Source: an uncultured Opitutales bacterium (GTDB lineage: Bacteria; Verrucomicrobiota; Verrucomicrobiia; Opitutales; Intestinicryptomonadaceae). Taken from it: a stretch of 64,000 bases of DNA. Made by a program: the position numbers and the translations under genes. The stretch is from NCBI GenBank assembly GCA_900548185.1, contig URJJ01000007.1, positions 5,214-69,213 on the forward strand. The letters are read 5' to 3'. Within the stretch, counting starts at the first letter, position 1. Every line of letters begins with the position of its first letter. Under the pieces are notes generated by a model, which worked only from the letters and a program-made list of their open reading frames with translations, was not told the DNA's origin and ran no database searches. Below are positions 1 to 7,736 of the stretch, one piece after another.

Positions 1-2
1 TG

Positions 3-509
3 CGCATGTATGCATCCGGCAGGACTCTCGACGAAAGCGGCTCGCCGAGCTTTGTGGGGCGCAGGCAGCAGCAGAACAAATTTTCTGCAACGGCGGCCCT
101 GGATGTTTCGGCCCTGGAGCCGGGTTCGTCCGCCGGGATTACCGCGTTTAAAATCGCGGGATCCCATTACGACCTCGCCGTGAAAAACAGGGGCGGAAAA
201 AAGTATGTCACGGTGGATTACAGGCTCCCGTACATACATTCTCCCCAGCCTGAAATTCCGCTTTCCTCCGACAGGGTCTGCCTCCGCATCGAGGGCGGAA
301 ACGGCCTTTATTCCTTTTTCTTCTCCGCAGACGGCAAGTCGTTTGAAAAACTCGGCGACATGGATGCAAAATACATAAGCACTGAAACCGCCGGCGGATT
401 CACCGGAGTCATGATAGGCTTGTTCGCCCACAAGGAAAAATCGCAGGACAAGCCGTCCCGAGTAGATTTCGACTGGTTTGAGTACAGGGACTCGTATCCG
501 GAAGATTAG
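3..509 (+). CDS. GH43-type glycoside hydrolase, C-terminal part (5' truncated by window)
   Basis: The reading frame is open to the window edge, so the true start lies outside. The visible ~168 residues look like the C-terminal concanavalin-like beta-sandwich that follows the catalytic domain in many GH43 beta-xylosidases and arabinofuranosidases: FVGRRQQ near the start, alternating hydrophobic strands, a VCLRIEGGNGLYSFFFSADG stretch, then FTGVMIGLFA and the terminal DFDWFEY signature. In that family this module shapes the active site and binds substrate; the catalytic propeller is not visible here. The role in plant or host glycan breakdown is inferred from the family. Repeats rather than a gene follow. 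A generic LamG or DUF1349 module on another enzyme cannot be excluded. Confidence 0.7.
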   Translation, partial: RMYASGRTLDESGSPSFVGRRQQQNKFSATAALDVSALEPGSSAGITAFKIAGSHYDLAVKNRGGKKYVTVDYRLPYIHSPQPEIPLSSDRVCLRIEGGNGLYSFFFSADGKSFEKLGDMDAKYISTETAGGFTGVMIGLFAHKEKSQDKPSRVDFDWFEYRDSYPED

Positions 510-650
510 TTTGAAAAGGCCCGCCGCATTCGCCCGGCCGGCGTTCCAGCGGGATTTTTTCCCGCCGCCGCCGTCGGCGTACACAATCTCAATATGCCCA
601 AGCATTTCAGATTAAACGGCAGGCTTACTTATTAAAAAGAGACAGACATA

Positions 651-740
651 AATTAGAATGCCCCGAAAGAAATGAAAAGCCAGGCAGGATTTTTCCTGTC
701 CCCGTGAAATTCCATTTCAGAATGCGCTTCCCGTCTCCTC
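651..740 (-). repeat. Family B intergenic repeat, copy 4 (reverse)
   Basis: On the minus strand this reads GACGGGAAGCGCATTCTGAA, then ATGGAATTT, AAAAATCC and TTTCTTTCGGGGC, matching in order the blocks at 2225, 30538 and 54988. Just upstream, 603-645 shares an AT-rich block (CTTACTTATTAAAAAG) with 22018-22062, which precedes a family A repeat there. Confidence 0.55.
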
Positions 741-757
741 GTCTATGTTAGACCCTT

Positions 758-905
758 ATCAAATACACTCCTGATTGTCCCTGCCCAGCGATTGCCGCCA
801 GGCAATGCGGCGAGACGAACCCACAGCCGCCCGGATCCGGGCGGCGCACGTCGTACCAAGATGCGCGAGCATCTTAGATTAAACGGAACGTTTACGGAAC
901 GTTGG
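758..905 (+). repeat. Family A multi-hairpin repeat, copy 1
   Basis: Carries all diagnostic blocks in order: ACTCCTGATTGTCC, the hairpin ATTGCCGCCAGGCAAT, CGCCCGGATCCGGGCG, AAGATGCGCGAGCATCTT, and a doubled AACGGAACGTT tail. It lies in the gap between the GH43 gene and rpmI, 36 bp before copy 2 in the same orientation. Confidence 0.9.
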
Positions 906-940
906 AGGTACGCTTTTTTACACTTATTAAAAAGTGATTA

Positions 941-1087
941 TCAAATACACTCTTGATTGTCCCCACCCAGCGATTGCCTTCAGGCAATGCGGTGAGACGA
1001 ATCCACAGCCGCCCGGACTCGGGCGGCGCACGCCGTACCAAGATGCGCAAGCATCTTAGATCCAACGGTACGTTGGCGGTACGTTGG
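941..1087 (+). repeat. Family A multi-hairpin repeat, copy 2
   Basis: Same block order as copy 1, with ATTGCCTTCAGGCAAT, CGCCCGGACTCGGGCG and AAGATGCGCAAGCATCTT hairpins and a CCAACGGTACGTTGG palindrome followed by a second CGGTACGTTGG. It ends about 20 bp before the likely rpmI promoter. Confidence 0.9.
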
Positions 1088-1107
1088 TAAAAAAGTTATA
1101 AAAAAGC

Positions 1108-1136
1108 TTTACAGGTGTAAATTCCGGCTTTTTATT
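1108..1136 (+). promoter_or_regulatory. Possible promoter of rpmI-rplT
   Basis: TTTACA at 1108-1113 and TTTATT at 1131-1136 are spaced 17 bp in an AT-rich stretch directly after a family A repeat. An AAAGGGA ribosome-binding site (1154-1160) precedes the rpmI ATG. The match to -10 is imperfect, so this is only a candidate. Confidence 0.35.
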
Positions 1137-1161
1137 AATTGGTTTTCTAATAAAGGGAAAA

Positions 1162-1353
1162 ATGCAAAAGACAAAAAAATCGATAGTAAAACGCTTCAAA
1201 GTTACGGCGTCGGGCAAGCTCCTGCGCCGCAGCCCCGGCAAGCGTCATCTGCTGCGCAGCAAGTCAGTGAAGCAGAAGCGCACCGCGGGCCACGACAAGT
1301 CCGTGACTCCGGGTGTCGCCGCCAACATGAAGAGGGCGATGCCTTTCGCGTAA
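1162..1353 (+). CDS. rpmI: 50S ribosomal protein L35
   Basis: A 63-residue very basic protein starting MQKTKKSIVKRFKVTASGK with the L35 signatures KRHLLRSKS and a short Lys/Arg-rich body; length fits the family (about 60-65 residues). It is a structural protein of the large ribosomal subunit. It is followed after 79 bp by rplT, the usual partner. infC, which commonly precedes rpmI, is absent; two family A repeats occupy the upstream region. The start is supported by AAAGGGA just upstream. Identity is very secure. Confidence 0.96.
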   Translation: MQKTKKSIVKRFKVTASGKLLRRSPGKRHLLRSKSVKQKRTAGHDKSVTPGVAANMKRAMPFA

Positions 1354-1432
1354 GCGGAGGTTGAAGCAGAGAACAAACCGCGTTGAAAGGGTGCAATCGG
1401 CGACCCCCAGACCATAAAAACAAAATAAGAAC

Positions 1433-1786
1433 ATGCCAAGAGTAACAAACATTGTCAGCACGCGCAAACGCAGAAAGCGCGTAATGAAGACGACCAGAGG
1501 CTATTTTGGGAACAAGTCCCGCCTCTACAAATTCGCCAAGGACGCGCAGATGCACGCCGGCGTTTACGCATACCGCGACCGCAGGGTGCGCAGGCGCGAC
1601 TTCCGCTCGCTTTGGATAGCCAGGATAAACGCGGCATGCCGCGTGCGCGGCCTCAAGTACAGCGTATTCATGGCCGAGCTCAAGAAGGCCAACATCGAAC
1701 TCGACAGGAAGCAGCTCTCGGAGCTTGCCATCAATAACGAAGCCGGTTTCGACGCCCTCGTAAAGCAGCTCAACCTCGCAAAATAG
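1433..1786 (+). CDS. rplT: 50S ribosomal protein L20
   Basis: A 117-residue protein beginning MPRVTNIVSTRKRRKR and containing the L20 core: GYFGNKSRLYKFAKDAQMHA, RRRDFRSLWIARINAACR and a C-terminal LSELAINNEAGFDALVKQ. L20 is an early 23S rRNA-binding assembly protein, and in several bacteria it also represses its own operon. The gene follows rpmI in the same orientation and is closed by a strong hairpin/T-tract terminator, so rpmI-rplT forms a two-gene unit here. Length and motifs fit the family exactly. Confidence 0.97.
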   Translation: MPRVTNIVSTRKRRKRVMKTTRGYFGNKSRLYKFAKDAQMHAGVYAYRDRRVRRRDFRSLWIARINAACRVRGLKYSVFMAELKKANIELDRKQLSELAINNEAGFDALVKQLNLAK

Positions 1787-1805
1787 GCTCGATTCATTTT
1801 TTTAA

Positions 1806-1837
1806 GCGCCGCATTGTAAAGATGCGGCGTTTTTTTT
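1806..1837 (+). terminator. Rho-independent terminator after rplT
   Basis: CGCCGCAT, a 7-base loop and ATGCGGCG form a perfect 8-bp stem followed by eight T residues, 20 bp after the rplT stop. Confidence 0.9.
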
Positions 1838-2224
1838 GCGCTCGCAGGCGGATTTGCCCTGCCAAAAAAGGCAGGGGGGGCGCCGGGCGGGCGTCTATGA
1901 AGCTGGCAGACTTGCCGGAATGCGCAAAAAACGCCATCTTCCCGCTTGAGATAAGCGGCGGAGAGGCTGCGGCCTGACTGCGGGGCGGGGGTATTTTTAG
2001 ACTGGCCGGCATCTGCGGCTCCCTTGCTGCACGGGGGAATGAATGGGCGCCCCGGGGCGGCTTTCGCAGAAAAATCCGCCAAAAAAGGGGGAGGGCGGGG
2101 CGCAAAAAGTCCGGATGGCGGAAAAGGGCGCAAACGGCATGCGGGCATGCGCGCCACCCCGCCGCCAAATTTTCCTTCGAGCGCGCCCGCACAGGCTGAA
2201 ACGCAAAGTCGCCGCCGCCAAAAA
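1838..2224. other. GC-rich spacer, no gene recognised
   Basis: About 390 bp of GC-rich sequence between the rplT terminator and a family B repeat. Open frames exist on both strands but all are Pro/Arg-rich, lack ribosome-binding sites and resemble no protein family, so none is called. Confidence 0.5.
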
Positions 2225-2374
2225 TGGGTCTGGCACATATGGGGAGGCGGAAATCGGATTCTGAAATGAAATTTTGGGCGAAAGGGGCAAAATCCCGCCC
2301 GGCCTGCGGCGAAAGACCGCCAGATTTTTCGTTTTTTCGGGGCGTTCCAGCCTATGCCTGTCCCCCAAAAATAA
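2225..2374 (+). repeat. Family B intergenic repeat, copy 1
   Basis: Begins GGGTCTGGCAC and contains ATCGGATTCTGAAATG, AAAATCCCGC, TTTTTCGGGGCGTTCCA and a final TATGC, in the same order and spacing as the copies at 30538 and 54988. It ends 63 bp before the polysaccharide export gene, so it may lie in that gene's 5' region. Confidence 0.65.
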
Positions 2375-2437
2375 TGGCGGCGCAAAAATAAAATATTGTT
2401 GAAAACACGGTGGCTCTGCTATTTTGTCGAGGAGTTT

Positions 2438-3064
2438 ATGAAAAAGATTTTGATTTTACTGGCGGCGACGGCCATTGCGCATGTGCATGCCGCCTTCGGA
2501 CAGCAGGCGGAGGCGCCCCAGCCGCAACCCCAGGCGCCCAAGGCGTCGTCGAGCTCATACAGGCTGCGCCCCATGGACGTTATAACCATGACGGTATTTC
2601 AGGAGCCGGAGCTGACAAATGTGGAAAACCGCATCTCCACCGACGGCACCATCACCCTCCCCCTCATTGAAAAGGTGAACGTGGCCGGCCTCACGCGCCA
2701 GGAGGCGGAGGACAAGATAACGGAACTTTACAAGAAGGACTATTTTGTAAATCCCTACGTTTCCCTGACAATACGCGCCTACGCCAAGCAGAGCTGCTAT
2801 GTTATGGGCTGGGTCAACATGGCCCGCGAATACGTGTTTCCGGACGAGGAGGGGGACAACATGACAATAACCAAGGTCATAGCCGGCTGCAACGGCTTCA
2901 GCCCCAGGGCGAACCGCACGGACGTTATGGTCCGCAGGAGGCTCCCCAACGGCAAGGAGGAAATCTACAACATCGACGTCAAGGAAATCCTCCGGAACCG
3001 CGGCGCGGCCGACTTCCCGATTAAAAACGGCGACATAATCGAGGTCAAGGAAGACATATTCTAA
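2438..3064 (+). CDS. Polysaccharide export protein, Wza-like (Poly_export + SLBB)
   Basis: Predicted periplasmic/outer-membrane polysaccharide exporter of 208 residues. The ATG at 2438 is chosen because GAGGAG lies 5-6 bp upstream and a signal peptide (MKKILILLAATAIAHVHA) follows; an in-frame upstream ATG at 2396 lacks both. The body has the export-domain signature YRLRPMDVITMTVFQEPEL, DGTITLPLIEKVNVAGLT and AEDKITELY, then an SLBB-type segment, and ends with NGDIIEVKEDIF. No lipobox cysteine is seen at the cleavage region, unlike classical Wza, so outer-membrane anchoring may differ. The Wzc-like kinase follows 78 bp downstream, the usual pairing. No glycosyltransferase or polymerase genes are nearby, so the exported polymer cannot be named. 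Confidence 0.88.
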   Translation: MKKILILLAATAIAHVHAAFGQQAEAPQPQPQAPKASSSSYRLRPMDVITMTVFQEPELTNVENRISTDGTITLPLIEKVNVAGLTRQEAEDKITELYKKDYFVNPYVSLTIRAYAKQSCYVMGWVNMAREYVFPDEEGDNMTITKVIAGCNGFSPRANRTDVMVRRRLPNGKEEIYNIDVKEILRNRGAADFPIKNGDIIEVKEDIF

Positions 3065-3142
3065 GGCCGGGGCCCGGAATCAGGCAGCACGAAACAAGGC
3101 GGCGGACACCGTCCGCGCACGCACTTTTACAATTTACAAAAG

Positions 3143-5563
3143 ATGAGCGAAGAATTTAAAAACGGCGAACAGCAGCAGGGCGAAAACGCGCCCGTAAAAA
3201 AGATAGTCAAGAAAAAGCGCGTATCCACCTTCGCGGGCGGAACCGGCTCCTCCGGCTACGGGTATGGCGGGGGATACGGGGGCTATGGCTACGGCGGCGG
3301 TTATGGCGGTTACGGGTACGGCGGGGGCGGATACGGCTCCGGGTACGGTTCTTACGGCTCCTACGGGACATACGGCGGATACGGCCCGCAGTCCCAGCCG
3401 ATGGGCGTGGAGGCTGTCAACCGCACCTTTGCGGACTACCTGCACATCCTGTACGAAAAGAAGATGTTCATCTTCGTGACCTTTGCCATCATATTGGCCG
3501 GCATAATGCTGTACACTTTCAAGGTAGAGCCCCTGTACGAGTCGGTTTCCTCCATTCAGATTCTCAGGGACGTCGACAGGCCGGTCCAGGACGGCACCAA
3601 CATGCGCAGCCAGCTCATCCAGAACACCGAGGACTTCCAGACGCAGATAAAGCTGCTGGAGAGCGACGAAGTGGTAAACTACGTCAAAAAGCAGCTCAAG
3701 CCCGAGGAAATTTCGCGCCTCATGGCTCCGTACAAGGACATGATAAGCTTCGGCATGAAGATATCCGAGGAGGCCATCCTAAAGCGCAACCGCAACATCG
3801 TGCCGGGCAAAATGTCCCTCGTTGTTTACATAAGCTTCATGCACCCCGACAAGGAGATAGCCGCGCGCGTGGCAAACCTGTACGCTACGCAGTTCATCGC
3901 GTACAGCCGCCACACGAATTCCCAGGAGATGCTGATGATGATTGACAACCTCCGCGAAAAGACCGCCCAGCAGGACGCCAAAGTGCGCGAGCTGGGCGTC
4001 AAGCTCGCAAATTACAGGGAGGAATACAAGGCGATGAGCCTCGACCAGCGCGTCGACATGCTGCAAAAGGAGCTCGCCGACATCACCACGCAGCTCGTCC
4101 AGGCCAAGCAGTACTACGAGCAGGCCGAAGCCGAGCAGCGCATAATCGAAAACTTCGAGCGCGAGAACAAAAACATGTGGGAGATTCCGCGAATCGCCCA
4201 GAACGGCCGCGTCGCATCCATACTCCAGCAGAAGTCGGCCATAGACGTCGACATAGCCCAGTTTGAAAAGCGCTACAAGGCGAAGCACCCCAAGATGGTC
4301 GAACTGTACCGCAGGCGCGAACAGCTCGTAAACGAGTTTAACGCCGCCATCGACTCGGCCGTCCAGGAAATCCGCACCGCCTACGCCCTCGCGAAGAAAA
4401 ACTATGAAAACCTCCAGAAGAGCCTGAGCGAAAAGACGGCCGAAAGAAACGAGCTGAGCCAGAAGGCGGTCCCCTACGAGGCAATCCAGCGCGAGGAGCT
4501 CGCCGCCAAGACGCTCCACCTGTCGCTCTCCGACCAGATGAACAAGCGCCTTGCCGAAGTCAACCTCATCCCGCCGTCGGCCAAGATAATAGACATGGCC
4601 TACCCGTCGCTCAACCCCGCATACCCCAACTACATCCTCAATTCCGTAGTGGGCGTGGTCGCGGGCCTGCTCGGCGGCATCGGCATGGCGTTTCTCGTCG
4701 CATTCATAGACGACCGCGCCAAGAGCGCGCACGACATCGAATCCGTAATCGGCATACCGCTTCTTGGCGCAATCCCAAGAATCAAGCGCCTCAACTCCTC
4801 GGAAAAGGCGCAGGTTTCCGCCTCGAACGCCGACCGGGGGGCTGCGGAGGCGTTCAGGGCGGCGCTTTCCGGAATAAAGCTGAGCCCCCTCGGCAAGAAC
4901 GCGAAGGTGATTCTCTCAACTTCCACAACCCCGTCGGAAGGCAAGTCGTTCGTCCTTTCAAACCTCGCCTTCACCGCCGCGATGAACGGGGAAAAATGCA
5001 TAGTGATAGACGCCGACCTGCGCCTGCCCGCCGTGGCCAAAGTTCTGGACATAGAGACGGACAAGGGGCTTATCTCCTACATAGAGGGCAAAAACACGCT
5101 GGAGGAAAGCGTCATAGCGGAATACTTCCCCAACATGGACGTGCTCCCCTGCGAAAAGCGTGTCGGCAACCCCACGCAGATACTCAACAGCGAAGCGTTC
5201 ATCGCCATGCTCCAGGATCTCCGCACCCGCTACGACAAAGTGTTTATCGACACGCCCCCCATCGGGGTTGTCAGCGACGCGTTCTCAATCCTGCCCCTCG
5301 TTGACGGCATCGTTTACGTAATCAAGTTCAACGCCGTCAAGCGCAAGGTCATCAAGCGCTACGTCAAGCGGCTGCTCGAATCCAACATTCCGATTCTCGG
5401 AGCCATCATCAACATGGTCAACGCCTCCGGCGCGGCCTCCTACAACACGGGGTCGTACTACAACAAAAGTTACAGCAACTACTACATCGAACCGCCCTCG
5501 GAAGAGGTTTCGGAGACCGAAGAAGGCGATTCGGACGCCCAGGAAAACCCTGAGAACCGGTAA
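3143..5563 (+). CDS. Wzc-like polysaccharide co-polymerase / BY-type tyrosine autokinase
   Basis: An 806-residue protein in the family that controls exopolysaccharide chain length and export through cyclic tyrosine phosphorylation. After a charged lead (1-30) comes an unusual Gly/Tyr-only tract (about 38-81). A Wzz-type region follows: a first membrane segment near 108-125, a long coiled-coil-rich periplasmic part, and a second membrane segment just before FIDDRAKSAHDIE. The C-terminal BY-kinase has Walker A TTPSEGKSF, Walker A' VIDADLRLP and Walker B KVFIDTPP, then a tyrosine-rich tail (SYNTGSYYNKSYSNYY) of the kind that is autophosphorylated. Kinase and co-polymerase are one polypeptide, as in proteobacterial Wzc. 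It pairs with the export gene upstream and ends at a terminator. The Gly/Tyr tract is not part of the known family architecture. Confidence 0.93.
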   Translation: MSEEFKNGEQQQGENAPVKKIVKKKRVSTFAGGTGSSGYGYGGGYGGYGYGGGYGGYGYGGGGYGSGYGSYGSYGTYGGYGPQSQPMGVEAVNRTFADYLHILYEKKMFIFVTFAIILAGIMLYTFKVEPLYESVSSIQILRDVDRPVQDGTNMRSQLIQNTEDFQTQIKLLESDEVVNYVKKQLKPEEISRLMAPYKDMISFGMKISEEAILKRNRNIVPGKMSLVVYISFMHPDKEIAARVANLYATQFIAYSRHTNSQEMLMMIDNLREKTAQQDAKVRELGVKLANYREEYKAMSLDQRVDMLQKELADITTQLVQAKQYYEQAEAEQRIIENFERENKNMWEIPRIAQNGRVASILQQKSAIDVDIAQFEKRYKAKHPKMVELYRRREQLVNEFNAAIDSAVQEIRTAYALAKKNYENLQKSLSEKTAERNELSQKAVPYEAIQREELAAKTLHLSLSDQMNKRLAEVNLIPPSAKIIDMAYPSLNPAYPNYILNSVVGVVAGLLGGIGMAFLVAFIDDRAKSAHDIESVIGIPLLGAIPRIKRLNSSEKAQVSASNADRGAAEAFRAALSGIKLSPLGKNAKVILSTSTTPSEGKSFVLSNLAFTAAMNGEKCIVIDADLRLPAVAKVLDIETDKGLISYIEGKNTLEESVIAEYFPNMDVLPCEKRVGNPTQILNSEAFIAMLQDLRTRYDKVFIDTPPIGVVSDAFSILPLVDGIVYVIKFNAVKRKVIKRYVKRLLESNIPILGAIINMVNASGAASYNTGSYYNKSYSNYYIEPPSEEVSETEEGDSDAQENPENR

Positions 5564-5570
5564 AATTCAA

Positions 5571-5604
5571 AAGGCGGAGGCGGCAAGACGCTTCCGCCTT
5601 TTTT
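5571..5604 (+). terminator. Terminator after the polysaccharide kinase gene
   Basis: AAGGCGGA pairs with TTCCGCCTT across a 13-base loop and is followed by a T-run, 8 bp after the stop codon. Confidence 0.85.
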
Positions 5605-5856
5605 GTCCCGCAGCGCAAAAAGGCGCAATCCTTGCAAAATCCTGACACTTCCCTCGCATTTGTGCAGCACAATCGCGCAGCCTCCCGCAAAAGGCGAGGG
5701 AAAAACGCCTCCGCGCCGAACCAATCCGCAAGCTCCCTCACGGCCGGGCTTCGGCTGCGGCAGGCCCGCAAAGCCTGAAGCCGCGCAAGCGGGCCCGGCG
5801 GGCATCCCGCAGGAATTTCCCGCCGGAGGCCGAGAACACGCAAAAAAAACAGCGAT

Positions 5857-6945
5857 ATGACGACTTTCAAATCCATGTTCAAGCTCGCCGCACTCACTGC
5901 GGCGACAGTTTTGATTTCCTCATGCTCCTCCACGCCCGAAGCGGGAAGCGCAGAGAAAGTGGAGATGGGGGTGATGCTCCCGTTTACCGGCGCACGCGCC
6001 GACATCGCAAACATCGTGCGCCGCGGGATGGAGACGGCCGAAGCCGAAATAAACTCGCAGAACCCGGAAAGGCGCCTTTCCCTCGTGTATGCGGACTCCT
6101 CCGAAGGCCGCTCTGCGGAATATCTCAGGGCCTTTGAAGAGCGCGGCGTAAAAGCCCTGCACGTCGGCCTGGGCAGCGAATCTGCGCTCTGCCTTGAAGA
6201 CGTCGGGAAATTGGAGGGGACGCTTGTAAACTTCGCCTGCGCATACCCGCCCGCCGCAGTCCATGTCAAAAACGCGGTCCGGATATTCCCCAATGCGGCC
6301 GAAGAATGCGAAGTCATGGCAAAAACCGTCATGGCCTCGCCCGACAGGGAAAAGAGAATCGTCATAATGAGCGTGGACGACCTCGCCGGAAAGAGCGCGG
6401 GCGCATACATGAAATACGAAACCGGAAGCATGGGGCTTAAAATGTTCAGCGACGTCTATGGAGACGGAGAGAAAAACTTCGACATCTTCGCCGAACAGAT
6501 AGTCCGGCTCAACGCAGACTACGTGATGCTGCTAGGCTACGGCGACGCCGAGGCGCCCATGCTGGAAAGCCTCAAAAACAAGGGCTTTGAAGGCGTGTTT
6601 GCCGCAAACTGCGGCCCGCGCCGGAAGGACGCCGGAAGCTCCGGAAAAATCGCGGCATACGCCGTGAAAACTCCCTTTGAACTCGGCCTGGATGAAAACC
6701 CGCAGCGGGTTCGCTTCGCCGCAAAATACCGGGAAAAATTCGGCGAAGCCCCCTCGTGGCCCGCAGCATACGGCTACGACGGCGTGATGCTCTTGTGGCG
6801 CGCCATGGAAAAATCCGGCTGGAACGCCGAAGCCGCCCGCAAATCCCTGCTGAACTCAGTCCAAAAAGGCGCCGCCGGAAATATAAAAATCGACGAATCC
6901 GGAGACTCAACCTCCAGCCTAAAACTCATACGCATCCCCCAATAA
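5857..6945 (+). CDS. Periplasmic-binding-protein-like lipoprotein (Leu/Ile/Val-binding fold)
   Basis: A 362-residue predicted lipoprotein: signal peptide with lipobox LISSC (Cys 23), then a type I periplasmic binding fold. Family-like stretches are VEMGVMLPFTGARADIANIVRRG near the mature start, EFERGVKAL-like turns, ADYVMLLGYGDAEAPML for the second lobe, and AAYGYDGVMLLWRAME at the C-terminus. Relatives bind branched-chain amino acids, amides or other small ligands, or act in cell-wall synthesis regulation (LpoA-like). No ABC permease or ATPase genes are adjacent, so a transport role is unproven. The TAA stop (6943-6945) coincides with the first bases of a family A repeat. No good Shine-Dalgarno is seen before the ATG. 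Confidence 0.75.
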   Translation: MTTFKSMFKLAALTAATVLISSCSSTPEAGSAEKVEMGVMLPFTGARADIANIVRRGMETAEAEINSQNPERRLSLVYADSSEGRSAEYLRAFEERGVKALHVGLGSESALCLEDVGKLEGTLVNFACAYPPAAVHVKNAVRIFPNAAEECEVMAKTVMASPDREKRIVIMSVDDLAGKSAGAYMKYETGSMGLKMFSDVYGDGEKNFDIFAEQIVRLNADYVMLLGYGDAEAPMLESLKNKGFEGVFAANCGPRRKDAGSSGKIAAYAVKTPFELGLDENPQRVRFAAKYREKFGEAPSWPAAYGYDGVMLLWRAMEKSGWNAEAARKSLLNSVQKGAAGNIKIDESGDSTSSLKLIRIPQ

Positions 6946-7076
6946 GCGTTCCGCTTAACCTAAGATGCTTGCGCATCTTGATACGGCGTGCGCCGCCCGG
7001 GTCCGGGCGGCTATGAGTTCGTCTTACCGCATTGCCTGAAGGCAATAGCTGGGTGGGTACAATCAAGAGTGTGTAC
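6943..7076 (-). repeat. Family A multi-hairpin repeat, copy 3 (reverse)
   Basis: Reverse-oriented copy starting AATAAGCGTTCCGCTTAACC, followed by hairpins GATGCTTGCGCATC, CCGCCCGGGTCCGGGCGG and ATTGCCTGAAGGCAAT. Its outermost bases overlap the stop codon of the upstream lipoprotein gene. Confidence 0.88.
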
Positions 7077-7399
7077 TAGGGTTGTCTAAATTAGAGGTTT
7101 CCTTTTAATGAATAAGAGTTCCATTTCCCGTATCGCTTGGTGGATAACGCAAAGCAAGACTCCAAATAAAGTGGCGTCGCGGTCGATTGAATCCATTTTA
7201 TTATTCGCAAGAAATTCTTAACTTAGAGAAATTCAGATTATATTTTTCCGCGCCTTCCATTTATGTTTTACTTGCATTTTCCAAAGCGTCGCCTTCCCTT
7301 GCCGAAAAAAGATTCTGTAATCGGCGGTTTGGAGCTCACAAAAAATGCCATCTCGATTGTTCACGTCCAGTGTACACTCTAGATTATACCAATCCCATG
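7077..7399. other. AT-richer spacer between family A repeats
   Basis: About 320 bp of clearly lower GC than the surrounding genes. It contains short open frames without ribosome-binding sites and no recognisable motif. It may be a decayed insertion, but nothing in it is identifiable. Confidence 0.4.
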
Positions 7400-7554
7400 C
7401 ACACCCCTGATTGTCCCCACCAAGCTATTGCCTTCAGGCAATGCGGTAAGATAACTTCACAGCCGCCCAGACTCGGGCGGCGCACGCCGTACCAAGATAC
7501 GTAGGCATCTTAGATTAAACGGAACGTTGGTGCGCGTGCATCTTAGATTAAACT
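7400..7554 (+). repeat. Family A multi-hairpin repeat, copy 4
   Basis: Same ordered blocks; its third hairpin is degenerate (AAGATACGTAGGCATCTT) and the tail is duplicated (a second CATCTTAGATTAAAC at about 7539-7553), suggesting recombination between tail units. Confidence 0.85.
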
Positions 7555-7585
7555 GCACACTCTTTTATTCATAAAAAAGCGATTC

Positions 7586-7736
7586 TCAAATCTACTCTTG
7601 ATTGTCCCCACCCAGCTATTGCCTTCAGGCAATGCGGTAAGATAGCTTCATAGCCGCCCGGACTCGGGCGGCGCACGTCGTATCAAGATGCGCAAGCATC
7701 TTAGATCCAACGGTACGTTGGTTAAACGGTACGTTT
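7586..7736 (+). repeat. Family A multi-hairpin repeat, copy 5, overlapping the dnaE 3' end
   Basis: Complete copy ending with two tandem palindromes, CCAACGGTACGTTGG and TTAAACGGTACGTTTA. The last one contains, on the minus strand, the final codons and stop codon of dnaE. Confidence 0.9.

Noticed and set aside
758..1087. CRISPR array
   Set aside because: Two family A copies in tandem, but units are ~150 bp with internal hairpins and no short spacers of even length; no cas genes are present.
2225..2374. Riboswitch upstream of the polysaccharide export gene
   Set aside because: The sequence recurs in unrelated places (651, 30538, 54988), including downstream of genes, so it is treated as a dispersed repeat.
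1564..2385. Minus-strand open frame of 273 codons over rplT and the following spacer
   Set aside because: Overlaps the secure rplT gene and its terminator; composition is Pro/Arg/Cys-rich shadow sequence with no ribosome-binding site.
6943..7736. tRNA or rRNA genes in the repeat-rich gap
   Set aside because: Successive hairpins suggested structured RNA, but no T-loop GTTCRANNC, CCA end or anticodon arm arrangement is found.
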